Source of the DNA: Euonymus europaeus
Lineage: Eukaryota; Streptophyta; Magnoliopsida; Celastrales; Celastraceae
Direction of reading: 5' to 3'
Assembly (NCBI GenBank): GCA_963580455.1
Contig: OY756958.1
Span: 28,594,501 to 28,658,500 of the forward strand
Length of the DNA: 64,000 nucleotides
Below the pieces are notes generated by a model. That model saw only the letters and a list, made by a program, of their open reading frames with translations. It searched no databases and was not told the origin of the DNA. Positions 34,639-43,890 of this stretch are shown in pieces. Position numbers and translations under genes: made by a program. The number at the start of each line of letters is the position of its first letter. The first letter of the stretch is position 1.

Positions 34639-36563
34639 ATGAGCAGTAGTCTTTTGTACACCCCTAGTTTCAAGAATACAGAAGGGGGATTTCGGAAAAG
34701 TCAAGATTTCATGGACTTAAATCAACACCATCAAGAACAGATCCAGAATCACAATTCTGATCTAATGCGATTTTGCTCTGCACCAAGCTCTTTCCTTGAT
34801 AGCCTTGTCAATGGCGGCAATATGGGCGGTGTTGGTGAGGATTATCAATGTTTTGGATCTTCAAGTCCTGAAATAGACACCTTTTTGACACGATTCATGA
34901 ATGGTACGGGCGTGTCGGGTGCTCACGATCTTCACGAATATGGGGAGAGATCAATGAAGCAAGAGGTGCCAGATTCTCCAAAGAATTGGAATGGTTCCTC
35001 AGCTGGAAATTCAGAGATGATTTATCAGAGTTTACCAGTTCAGAGCCTGGGAAATGAAACAAAAATGGATTGTTCATTTGGTGTCGTGAATTCTATGATG
35101 GAAAGCTCTATGCAGCCAAGGATGGGCAGTGGAAGTGGCAACAACCTGCTTAGGCAGAATAGCTCACCAGCTGGACTTTTCTCCAATCCAGGGGCTAACA
35201 ATGGTACTGATTTTTTTCTTGCTCTCTGTTTGAATTGAGATAAATGGTTAACAAGTTTAAGAATCTAGCCAAAAAGATTCTCTGCAACTTTCCTAACGAA
35301 AAGCTAGTTGACTTTCGAAAGTAGAAAATTGAAAATTTCTCTGCGGATTATGTTGAACTTCATTGCTAACTAGTTAGTACTGTTCATGACTAAAAGCAAG
35401 TTGACTTTCGAAAGTAGAAAGTTGGAAAATTGAAAATTTCTCTGCGGCTTATGTTGAACTACATTGCTAACTAGTAAGTACTGTTCATGAGTAACAGGTT
35501 TTCCCATAGCGAGAGATTTGGGAAATTTCGGAGCTTCGGGTGGAATAAAAGGAGAAGTTTGTTCAGTGAATAGTAGGCTAAACAATCCTATGAACTTTGA
35601 ATCCATGGCATCATCGTCAAGCTTGAGATTTATGCCTCAAATCGCTGAAGCTGGGGACGAATGCGTAGTCGTAACTAGCCCGGAGAAAGGAAGTTTGAGG
35701 TACAATAATTCCAGAAATAGAAATTGCCATATAAACTTTGCGAATGATACCTCCTTCGATGGCATGAAAAGAGTCAGAGAAAGTGATGGAAACATGTTCT
35801 CTGCTTTAAATCCTTTCGAAAGTCAGGTAGGAGCATTTGCAGATTATTTTCGTATATATTTCATTAATTCTTGTGACTTGTACCGTAATTGATGATATCA
35901 ATATCTTGATCAGACTGGTAAATCCTTAAATGGCACCCTTGGTTTGACTCACCATTTAAGCTTGCCTGAAACTTCTGCCGAAATGGCTGCTATCGATAAG
36001 TTTCTGCAACTGCAAGGCACCGTTCCTTGGAAAATTCGAGCCAAGAGAGGTTGCGCTACTCACCCACGAAGCATCGCCGAAAGGGTATCTTATCTGTCCA
36101 TATTCGATTTGTAGCTGATTATGGTTCATGGACCTACATTTACCCTTTTTATGCAAAAATTAGATGAGAAGAACCAGAATTAGTGAAAGAATGAGAAAAC
36201 TTCAAGAGCTTTTCCCAGAAATGGACAAGGTAGTTTTAGATAGATATATAATTTTTTTTGTTTTCATTCTGTACCAGATAGATTTTCCTTCACTAGACAC
36301 TAAAGTTTTCTGTTCCAGCAAACGAACACGGCGGACATGTTAGATTTGGCGGTTCAGTACATAAAGAATCTCCAGAAACAGGTCAAGGTAATTTGAAAGC
36401 TGATAACACCCTTTCCTTTAATCAAATTCACACAAACTTCAGCAACTTTTGTTTATCTTCTTTTCACCAAATTTCTCCCTTTTTCTTGCAGAGGCTCACG
36501 GATACGAAAGCCAGGTGCCAATGTTTAACTAAACAAATGCAATATTCAAATGCTTCAGTTTGA
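34639..36563 (+). CDS. bHLH transcription factor of the AKS/FBH (bHLH122/128/130) group
   Basis: Six coding exons join in frame: 34639-35203, 35498-35826, 35914-36084, 36164-36229, 36319-36387 and 36492-36563, giving 423 residues. The bHLH lies at about 340-400: GCATHPRSIAERMRRTRISE is the basic region and helix 1, LQELFPEMDKQTNTADMLDL is the loop with helix 2, and AVQYIKNLQKQVKRLTD completes it. The basic region lacks the His-Glu-Arg of classical E-box binders and has the THPRSIAER form of this group. The long N-terminus has the group's FMDLNQH, GLLRQNSSPAG-like and SPAGLFSN motifs, the last resembling the segment phosphorylated in AKS1. In Arabidopsis these factors promote CONSTANS transcription and K+ channel genes in guard cells. 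Exact orthology is open. Confidence 0.93.
35298..35497 (+). repeat. About 100-bp tandem duplication in bHLH intron 1
   Basis: Two adjacent copies of a segment from AGTTGACTTTCGAAAGTAGA to TAGTACTGTTCATGA (first copy) or AAGTACTGTTCATGA (second) differ by a 7-bp insertion and a few substitutions. The second ends at the working splice acceptor GTAACAG; the first ends in CTAAAAG, which is not the inferred junction. Confidence 0.88.
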
Positions 36564-37121
36564 TTTTGTTACTGTACAGATCACAGGCAGATTGGAAGTG
36601 AAAAAAAAACAGGAAACATAAAGCAAAACCAGTTATGTGAACAAGTTTAGCAGTGTAAGGGACTGTGTGAAGTAGAATGGTTGTTAGTATTGCTTTGACA
36701 ATTTCTAAATGTCCTTTTTTGTGTAATCTCATTGAGAAATAATGTAAGAAGTAGAGGTCTTTTCCTCCATGTAATATATGAGAAATTATTTAATGGTCCG
36801 AGTGTATATTCTATGTGACAAATTTAATGGCGTGATTGACATTAATATGTGTCATCTCTTTTATTTTTTGATTGATATCATTCTCATGGGGATATCATCA
36901 ACACCCTTAGGTGTGTCATGTGAAAATGCATCAGGATCACTGAATAATTACTCGTAATATATCTCAATTAAATTATTAGTTTTGGGTTTAATAAATAATT
37001 GCAAACCCTAAATGCATGAAACTATGATGATAACGAAATTTTTTAAAAAATGATAATTAATTAATTAATTCATGCGGAGTCGAAATTAAAAAGTTCAAAA
37101 AAAAAAAAAGATTCAGTCTGT
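36564..37121. other. bHLH 3' region and spacer
   Basis: The first 200 bp or so are probably the bHLH 3' untranslated region. The rest is AT-rich with a poly-A run near 37098; no gene was seen. Confidence 0.5.
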
Positions 37122-37718
37122 CTAGTAGGGAGAGAGCGTAGCCCAAAATGGCCATGACCGAATTAAACCTTTGGTAGTTTCTGTTCGGAAAGGAAAGCAT
37201 TGGACTGTCCCACTCTGCCTGTCATAGGCTCCGATGTGATGGCCCCCAATGAAGAATTCTTCATCATTATGAAAGAAGGGTGTTTTGGTTCCGTTGAGAT
37301 CATCATCGGTGTAATAAATGCAATTGGCTTTGCACTCGAGAAAATCATGACTATAAAGAGACAATGCAAAATTCTTGCCCACGAACCACATCCGATTGTG
37401 ATCACCGGGAATATTAGCCATGACCCACTTTCGCCTATCTTCATCTAGCTTGAAGGCTACGTACCCCCTTGTATTATATGAATATGTCATGCTAGGATCG
37501 TCTTCATCATAACAAGTAGGAATATTAGCTTTGCTACAAATACCATCAGCCAAAGAACTCGACTGCGGTTTGAGATACGGTACCGGGTTTTTACAAAACA
37601 TCAATAGTTCCTCCTCCTGTCCGACTAAGTAATTCATTTCTGGTGTGTAACCACGTAGTACATCCGTCATCCTCATTATCTTAGGGGATGGATGATGCAG
37701 CCGCACACCCCAACCCAT
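37122..37718 (-). pseudogene. 5'-truncated F-box protein relic (DUF295/KIB beta-propeller)
   Basis: The 198-residue frame matches only the C-terminal half of plant F-box DUF295 proteins: GYVAFKLDEDRRKWVMAN, then FVGKNFALSLYSHDFLECKA, NCIYYTDDDLNG, and HIGAYDRQSGTVQCFPF near the end. The F-box and first half of the propeller are missing. The first eight or so codons (MGWGVRL and following) come from SINE-like DNA that abuts the gene at 37697, so the present start is not original. The ATG used here is at 37718. A family member with full length would be about 350-400 residues. A short expressed protein is possible but a relic is more likely. Confidence 0.7.
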
Positions 37719-37930
37719 CAATGGTTGGCACTAAGGCGCAAAGCCTTAGTGTTAAAAGGGTGCTGGAGTTCGAACTCCAGCATCAACTACCTGCGGGCAT
37801 GCTGTTGTGGCCCCCGTGATGGGTTGGGGTGTGCGGCCTGCAGGCCTGGTGTAGTGGGCTTGAACCGTGATGGGCCGCTTGTGCAGCCGAGACGGCTGAG
37901 CTTGTGGTTGCCCTTGCATCAGCTCGTCAT
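37697..37930 (+). mobile_element. SINE-like sequence with a 21-bp inverted repeat
   Basis: TGATGGGTTGGGGTGTGCGG occurs directly at 37817 and inverted at 37701-37720. Between them is a pol III-like head: TGGCACTAAGG (about 37726-37736) fits a degenerate A box, and GAGTTCGAACTCC sits in a perfect 22-bp palindrome at 37761-37782 and fits a B box. GC content is well above the surroundings. The inverted copy suggests two SINE pieces or a foldback rearrangement. No poly-A or poly-T tail and no target duplication were defined. Confidence 0.5.
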
Positions 37931-38312
37931 CTGAAACTATTGAAGGTACAGAGTTAATAAATGATCCTTCAGGTCAACATCATTGATGGTGACTAGTGAT
38001 GAAGAGACTGACATGTTTCATGGGGTCAATGCTTCTGGGAAGAAGACTTTTTATTTTATTTTATGACAGAAACAGTACCACATAAATTTATTAAAACCTC
38101 TTAAACTGCGAATAATAATGAAAGCATGTATAGATTTGGCCGAACTTCGCAATGGATTATCGAAGCCCATTCAAAGTATAGATTGCAAGGCAGGTCTGAA
38201 CCTGATTTTAGATACAATCACTTCAAGCAAGGGAGACGGCTCTCTGAAGCAGCTTTGCAAAGTGGGTAGATTGTCGGTCATTGAAACAAATCCTAAGAAA
38301 GACAAAAAAGAT
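37931..38312. other. Spacer before the TRIM element
   Basis: No gene was seen. An open frame from 38118 runs into the TRIM LTR and has no recognisable domain; it is probably chance. Confidence 0.5.
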
Positions 38313-38644
38313 TGTTGGGAATCCCACATCGGCTGGGCAAGACCTTGGTGTCTTGTATATAATAGCAAGCTTCTCTCCCCCCTAATAGATCCTTTTAGGG
38401 GGGCTTAAGGGAGGCCCAGAATTATAACATGGTATCGAAGCCAGGCCCAGCGCACGTATCATCCCTGCATGGAAAAAGCCCAAGAAAATTGGGGGACTGA
38501 AGTGCCCAGCCCATGTGTGTGGGGGCGTGTTGTGAATCCCACATCAGCTGGGCAAGACCTTGGTGTCTTGTATATAATAGCAAGCTTCTCTCCCCCCTAA
38601 TAGATCCTTTTAGGGGGGCTTAAGGGAGGCCCAGAATTATAACA
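38313..38644 (+). mobile_element. TRIM (miniature LTR retrotransposon), 332 bp
   Basis: Two 117-bp LTRs (38313-38429 and 38528-38644) start TGTTGGGAATCCCACATCGG and TGTTGTGAATCCCACATCAG and end AGAATTATAACA. A primer-binding site TGGTATCGAAGCC directly follows the first LTR and is one or two bases from the initiator-Met tRNA site. A G-rich tract (TGGGGGCG) precedes the second LTR. The 5-bp target duplication AAGAT flanks it (38308-38312 and 38645-38649). The 98-bp core has no coding. All parts of a TRIM are present; it needs proteins from other elements. Confidence 0.95.
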
Positions 38645-38649
38645 AAGAT

Positions 38650-39156
38650 AGACCTCCAATTTTTTCAGGTGTGAATTAGGATTCTATGATTGAATTGTGG
38701 GGGTATTCTTTGTAAAATTTAGGGTGTATTTATAAATATTATATTTTTTATTAAAATTGTTTAAAAGTGAAGTGTACTCAGTTTAAAAATGTATGCAACT
38801 AGCCCTCATCAACTCATCTTCATAGAGTAAAGGTTAGGGGTGATCAATGAGGATGTCACTCCCCGGCCCAATTAAAATGCAGATTTGGGTCGTATAATAT
38901 TTATATTGTAGGTGGGCACGAAGAATTGGGTCTAGTTAGGTCTGTGTTGGGCTCAAATATTTTTATCGAGATCGGCCCAAATATGAGCCAGCTCAACATT
39001 TGACGATTTGAACACCGCTCAAGTCGCAAGTCGCACCAGAGAGAGGAGACAGACTGACAGAGAATGGGATGTGGGTGTCATTCATCACTCATCAGTTGAT
39101 GCAAGCGGTCTCAGAACCTTGAACGCCATAAACCCTCTTCATTTCCCTATGTGTAT
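38650..39156. other. Spacer after the TRIM
   Basis: AT-rich at first. GGCCCA-type words at 38872 and 38972 could be promoter elements for the short frame at 39157, but no transcript signal is clear. No other feature was seen. Confidence 0.4.
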
Positions 39157-39291
39157 ATGAGATCAAAAGCTTCTCTTCTTCGCCCTTACTTTTCCCAAGT
39201 CAAGAACAAGACCGTTAACTCTCCACCCTCCGTTTCTCCACCATTTGTTCTCTATGCAACTCTCTCCACTGAAACTTTTTTTGACATTTGA
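39157..39291 (+). CDS. Short frame resembling an organelle-targeting presequence
   Basis: The 44-residue frame starts MRSKASLLRPYFSQVKNKTV and is rich in Ser, Arg and Lys with no acidic residue in its first half, as in mitochondrial presequences. It stops at 39289 right after a T run. It may be the 5' end of a truncated nuclear gene for an organelle protein or chance. I do not recognise a family. Confidence 0.25.
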   Translation: MRSKASLLRPYFSQVKNKTVNSPPSVSPPFVLYATLSTETFFDI

Positions 39292-39419
39292 ATGTAATGA
39301 AATCTTCAATTTTTTTTGGTGTATTTTTGTTTTAGTTTTTATTTTATTATCTAATTGTTTGTGGATGCTGCTGGAAGTCCCTGGGCTTTAGGGATAGCAA
39401 TTTCTCTTGCAGTGCTGGT

Positions 39420-39720
39420 GTTTGCGACTCAAACGAAGAAGAGCTAAAAGCAGTCCAAAAATCTATGGATTTGCCTCTGTCATCAGCTTCAGTAGCCCAG
39501 AGGCGAATTTTTATTGAGACAGATTCAAAGAACCTCCGTTTGGTTATCAACGAATGGGATGGCTCCTTGGAAACTTGATCAAATCAGCAGTGCCATCAAC
39601 TTATCTAAAGCTCAGCTAGGAAATGTTGAAGTGAAGCACATAATGCGCCAAGGAAATGAAGTTGCAGATCTGCTAGCTAAAGAAGGGCAATATAGGAGCT
39701 CAGATTATGTCTTAAGTTAG
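39420..39720 (+). pseudogene. RNase H-like (RVT_3) fragment of a retroelement or domesticated gene
   Basis: The first piece reads RRIFIETDSKNLRLVINEWD, with the usual acidic residue in E-T-D, and stops by TGA near 39577. In the next frame, SAINLSKAQLGNVEVKHIMR and GNEVADLLAKEGQ continue the same domain (the VKHIMRQGNEVADLLAK pattern is typical of RVT_3). A frameshift between about 39555 and 39580 splits it. The upstream part of the domain is not clear. Such domains end non-LTR elements but also occur alone. Confidence 0.6.
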
Positions 39721-39935
39721 CGTGGGCTTGAATCATGGGAAGAGTAATTCGGGCTGCGATCGAGTTTATATGATAAAGCTCCTGTCCATGAATGTTTCTT
39801 TAAAAATGAAAAATCCTTCTGCGTTGCTTTTGTTTTTTAAGTTTATCTGATGGCCTGTTGTCTTCCTCTCCTCTTTGGTAATATAATTGCCGGAAATGCT
39901 AAATATCCATAAGAAATGAGATCCATAATTTACAT

Positions 39936-39974
39936 AATCTATGTGGCATGCTGACTTTGCATGCCACATAGATT
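39936..39974. repeat. Perfect hairpin with 16-bp stem
   Basis: AATCTATGTGGCATGC and GCATGCCACATAGATT are exact inverse copies separated by seven bases (TGACTTT). The outer flanks do not pair. Confidence 0.95.
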
Positions 39975-40159
39975 TTTTAAAGAAATATAAACTTTTATTT
40001 TATTATGCCAAAACTTAATTCCCGCCCAAAACGTTTATCATTCCCGCTTCTCTCTCTTTGCACATTTTTCAAGACTTCCTATCTCATAATTTGGTCATAT
40101 CAATCATTATTATCTCATCTTAGTTTAATATTTCAAATTAGAGATAACAATTTTCATGC

Positions 40160-40960
40160 GTATGAAAGAACCAGACCTTATTACACTGTGTTTTTAATTT
40201 AGCAGTGTCTTATTATCTTGTGTTTTTAGTTTTACATTGTCTTACTAAATTATGTTTTAGATTGACAGTGTATATTTACATTGTGTTGGCTATTAGACAA
40301 TGTCTTATTATTTTATGTTTCAGTTTGGCAGTGTCTTATTACATTGTGTTTCAATTTCATTGTTGTTTTTTTTTTTTTTGCATTATTACATGATAGTTTT
40401 ATTCTTATCAATGAAGTCTTAACATTATTACATTGAGAGCTAGTAAAGTTGATAATGCAGTACAACAATAACCCATTTGATTGAACAATGTAATATGACA
40501 AAAACACAATGTATTACAATTTATATTCCCATATTACAATGTAATACAATATTGGCCAAAATCTAATCCATTATATTCATAAAAAAATGTAATAGCACTT
40601 GCCACAATGTAATGCAATCATTTATTCCGTGTAAATAAGATACTAACAATTGTCCACAATGTAATACAATTTATCAATTTAAAAAATAATGACAGTGCCA
40701 CAATGTATCTGAATCTGCCACCCATATCTCACAATTCATTTTCAGCTATCAATGTAGTTCCAAATTGTATTTCAATCCACAAGCTCTATGCCACAGTGTA
40801 TTTAACCTGCAATTTTTAATCACAATGTATTAAGGCTTCAAACTAGGGCTCTCATTACTCTTAATTATATTGCCACATATTGATTACCACTAAGATTATA
40901 GTGTAAGTTTATAGTATAATTTCAGACACAGTGTAATAACGAATAAAATAAAAAATATCA
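40160..40960. repeat. Foldback-like region with ACATTGTGTTT and inverse AACACAATGTAA units
   Basis: The left half (40170-40360) repeats TTATTACATTGTGTTT-like units at least five times. The right half (40480-40940) repeats CACAATGTAATACAAT-like units many times, the inverse of the left. The two halves could form a large imperfect cruciform. No coding sequence was seen. This may be a foldback transposon or a MITE with expanded subterminal repeats. Confidence 0.55.
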
Positions 40961-41194
40961 CAAATACTATGAATCTTAGTGCGAGTTCAATGTTAAAATG
41001 AATGGAATAAAAATTCCAAAGTAATTAAGAAAAAAAACCCATCGAAGAATGTAATTGAAAAAAAAATCAACAAAAACCCAAAATTACAAGATCTACCTCA
41101 GTAATTAGACATAACTCATGAGTTTTTTCAATAATCATCAACGTAAGCCTCATATATGTTCAAATGTAATTTGCAAGTAAAGAGAGTGAGACTG

Positions 41195-41352
41195 ACCACT
41201 CCTTGTCCAGCTCTAGCGCACCACCCGTTCGGCACGTGACTCAAAGACCGAAACTTGTACCACTCGCTAAGACTCGCTTTGCCCAAAATCACGGCCCCTG
41301 CCTTCCTGAGCTGCTCCACCACCGTCGCATCCCAAGCCACCACTGAGCCCAG
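41195..41352 (-). pseudogene. Amidase fragment
   Basis: The frame reads LGSVVAWDATVVEQLRKAGA followed by VILGKASLSEWYKFRS and GWCARAGQG. This matches plant amidases of the glutamyl-tRNA amidotransferase A-like family just before the Ser-rich catalytic signature. The catalytic serines and the rest are missing. It ends at a GA microsatellite on one side and anonymous DNA on the other. Confidence 0.7.
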
Positions 41353-41422
41353 CAAGTGAAATACAGTGATTGGAGTTTCAACGGAATCAAGTCAAGGTCA
41401 TCGGGAGAAGGTCGGAGCCAAC

Positions 41423-41423
<1 letters not shown>

Positions 41424-41488
<65 letters not shown>
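41424..41488. repeat. (GA)n microsatellite
   Basis: About 32 GA units run without interruption, next to the amidase relic. Confidence 0.95.
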
Positions 41489-41491
<3 letters not shown>

Positions 41492-41519
41492 TGATGAATG
41501 AGAGAGAGAAAGTAGAAAC

Positions 41520-42998
41520 ATGTTACTTTATTTTAAATTTTTCAATTTTTTACCATGGTTTATTTTAACCATGTCAATTGGTTACATTTCAAAAATCAAA
41601 TTTGTTTTGCTTTCAAAATTTGTCCTCTTGCTGAGTTATCATCCTACAAAGCATGCCACGCCACTTATGGACATTATGGAATGAATAGTCTATGTACCTT
41701 TAGTATTACCGTATAATTGCTGCTTATAAAAATAAAAATAAAAATAAAACTACCGTAGTTATGTAGCCCAGAAACTAATCTCTCAAAAGTCAAAACCACA
41801 AAACGCATTCACCACATCCACAACAAATTTATGTGATACTTCATGACTTCCTCAAGCAGACTTAATACTATAAACTAGTTGGATAAAACGACCCAGGGAA
41901 ATAAGAAAAAAAGAAACCAAGATTCCGTTATAGTTCATAGAATTGAAAGGGGCCTAGTGCTAATAAATTAAAATACAGGAAGTACACAACCGATCGTCCA
42001 AAACTACTTCCCATAAGTTGCACAGACAAATCCATGGCAAACTAATTATCTTTGACCCTCCAGTATGCAGCAGCAGCAGCAGCAGATCGAAACAAGTCCA
42101 TCTGTAAGACAAACAGTTTGAACAAAGCACACGATTGAATTGATTAGGGAAATTAAGACTACCAAGACAGCTTGACACATAATTAACACACAACTCATAC
42201 TTGCTGCATGCCCAACTGTCCCCTAACAAATTCCCATTGATTTTCTTCCTCACTTTGAATTCAACCCACAATTTGTAGCTAAATTGAAATGCTTGTGCGG
42301 AGGAAAAATCCCAACGATGAGACTTCATAAAAAAGCGCAGAAAGAGGAGAAAAAAGAAAGAAAGAAAGTAATTAACACCCTGGGCATCTATAAGCTATAT
42401 ACCGAACGCCATAAAGCACGTATAACTGCATGTGTTGCATATTTTAATTGAATCCGAGACGACAAACGTAACGGTATGCAATAAACAGACAATACTATTT
42501 TTTCTAGCTTTATTTTTGGGAAAGTTAACTTTGTTATGTGACTCAACATTCAACATTCAGCAGTAAAAAGCAAACACCAATGACTCATTGGCAAGGAAGA
42601 GTTACCAATCGAGAAAGTGCAAACACCAATGACTAGAACCAATTACTCCAATCTCGATCAAAACTCAGAAAACATTCAAAATCAGTTATCAGTCAACCAA
42701 ATTGGAGAAAAGCAGTTATATCTGTGGTACTTAGAAAACCATTATCCTTGCATGCATTGAGAATAAGGGAAAAGAAAAGGACACAGATAAAAGAAGAAAC
42801 CTCTGCAACTTAAAATCATGAAAAAGAAACCTACAAAGCATAAAACCACTCGCAACAAAAGAAATCCAAATGAAAATAATCATATAAGACGACCATTAAA
42901 TTAAAGGGTCGATGCAGAGATAAAAACATTACAAATCTTTAAACCACAGTTGTAGACAACAGATATAAAAAAAAAAACAGAAGGGAAAAACATGTACC
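41520..42998. other. AT-rich intergenic DNA
   Basis: No gene was supported. A CAG run is near 42066-42083 and an AAAG run near 42355. Open frames on the minus strand at 41960-42330 show no recognisable domain. Confidence 0.5.
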
Positions 42999-43150
42999 TC
43001 AGTAAGGGTTTGGTGAAATCCATATGGGTTTGGTACGGGAAGTGTACGGGTAGTGCTGCAAGCGATAAACTCTCCCATCGGACAGCCGGTAAACCCCGAC
43101 ATCATGATGCACCATTCGAAAAGCACGTTCTACATCCCAGAATTTGAATC
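42999..43150 (-). pseudogene. C-terminal exon of a DUF295/KIB F-box-type gene, cut off by CACTA
   Basis: After an acceptor TTACTTCACAG (43151-43161, minus strand), the frame reads FWDVERAFRMVHHDVGVYRL then SDGRVYRLQHYP and KPIWISPNPY before a stop. This is the end of the DUF295 propeller. Upstream sequence for the rest of the gene is missing: 66 bp beyond the exon begins the CACTA element, and no matching exon was found past its other end. It is a second relic of the same family as 37122-37718. Confidence 0.6.
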
Positions 43151-43237
43151 CTGTGAAGTAAATTGAGTTTCATGCACAACCGGGGTATTCCGAAGTCACT
43201 AGTGACATTCCCGATCCACTACAACAAAATCATGATT

Positions 43238-43625
43238 TTGCGACTAATTTAGCCACGGAAAAAGTTATTTTTTTCGTCGCTAATTTGTTTTGCGACGGAT
43301 TTTGAAGCGGACAACTATTCCGTCGCCAAAACACCCGTTGCTAATTTTTGCAACGGATTTTGCGACGACCATTTTGCGACGGAATTAGATGCAGAATTTG
43401 TGACGAATTATTTGCGACGGAATAAATGAGCGACGGAGTTAGCGACGGACAATCCGTTGGTAAATCAATATTTTTTTAAAAAAAATTGCTGTTTTGCGAC
43501 GGACATTCCGTTGCTGAATCAACAAATTAAAAAACTTCTTATTTTGCGACGGAATATTCCGTCGCTAATTCGATTTTGGCTTTTTTAAAAAATTAGAAGT
43601 TTGCGACGGATTTGCCGTCGCAAAT
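43238..43625. repeat. CACTA subterminal repeats, left end
   Basis: At least seven GCGACGGA units, usually TTTGCGACGGA, and inverse TCCGTCGC units are packed in less than 400 bp. In En/Spm such repeats bind TNPA. Confidence 0.85.
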
Positions 43626-43890
43626 AACTAAAATATTGAAAAATGCAGAATTTAAATTCTATATTATTTAACCTTTTTATGCTGAATTAATATTTAAATA
43701 TTGAAATTACATTTTAATTGTTTGGATAAAATTTCACATATGAACAATATTACTTACTGGGAACATAAATTAGAAGCATTAAAATAGTTATCTAAAAATT
43801 AAAAGCATTCAAAGTATTTGATAATGACATAATAAAATGCCTCTTAAGTATTAAAAGTATTAAAACAGTACTCAAAAGTATTAAAACAGT

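Noticed and set aside
37735..37782. Complete tRNA in the SINE-like DNA
   Set aside because: The B-box palindrome is striking, but the arms of a tRNA do not form around it.
38118..38408. Open frame running into the TRIM LTR
   Set aside because: It has no recognisable domain and ends in transposon sequence.
43238..43625. CRISPR-like array of short repeats
   Set aside because: Repeats are irregularly spaced, occur in both orientations and lie at a transposon end in a plant genome.
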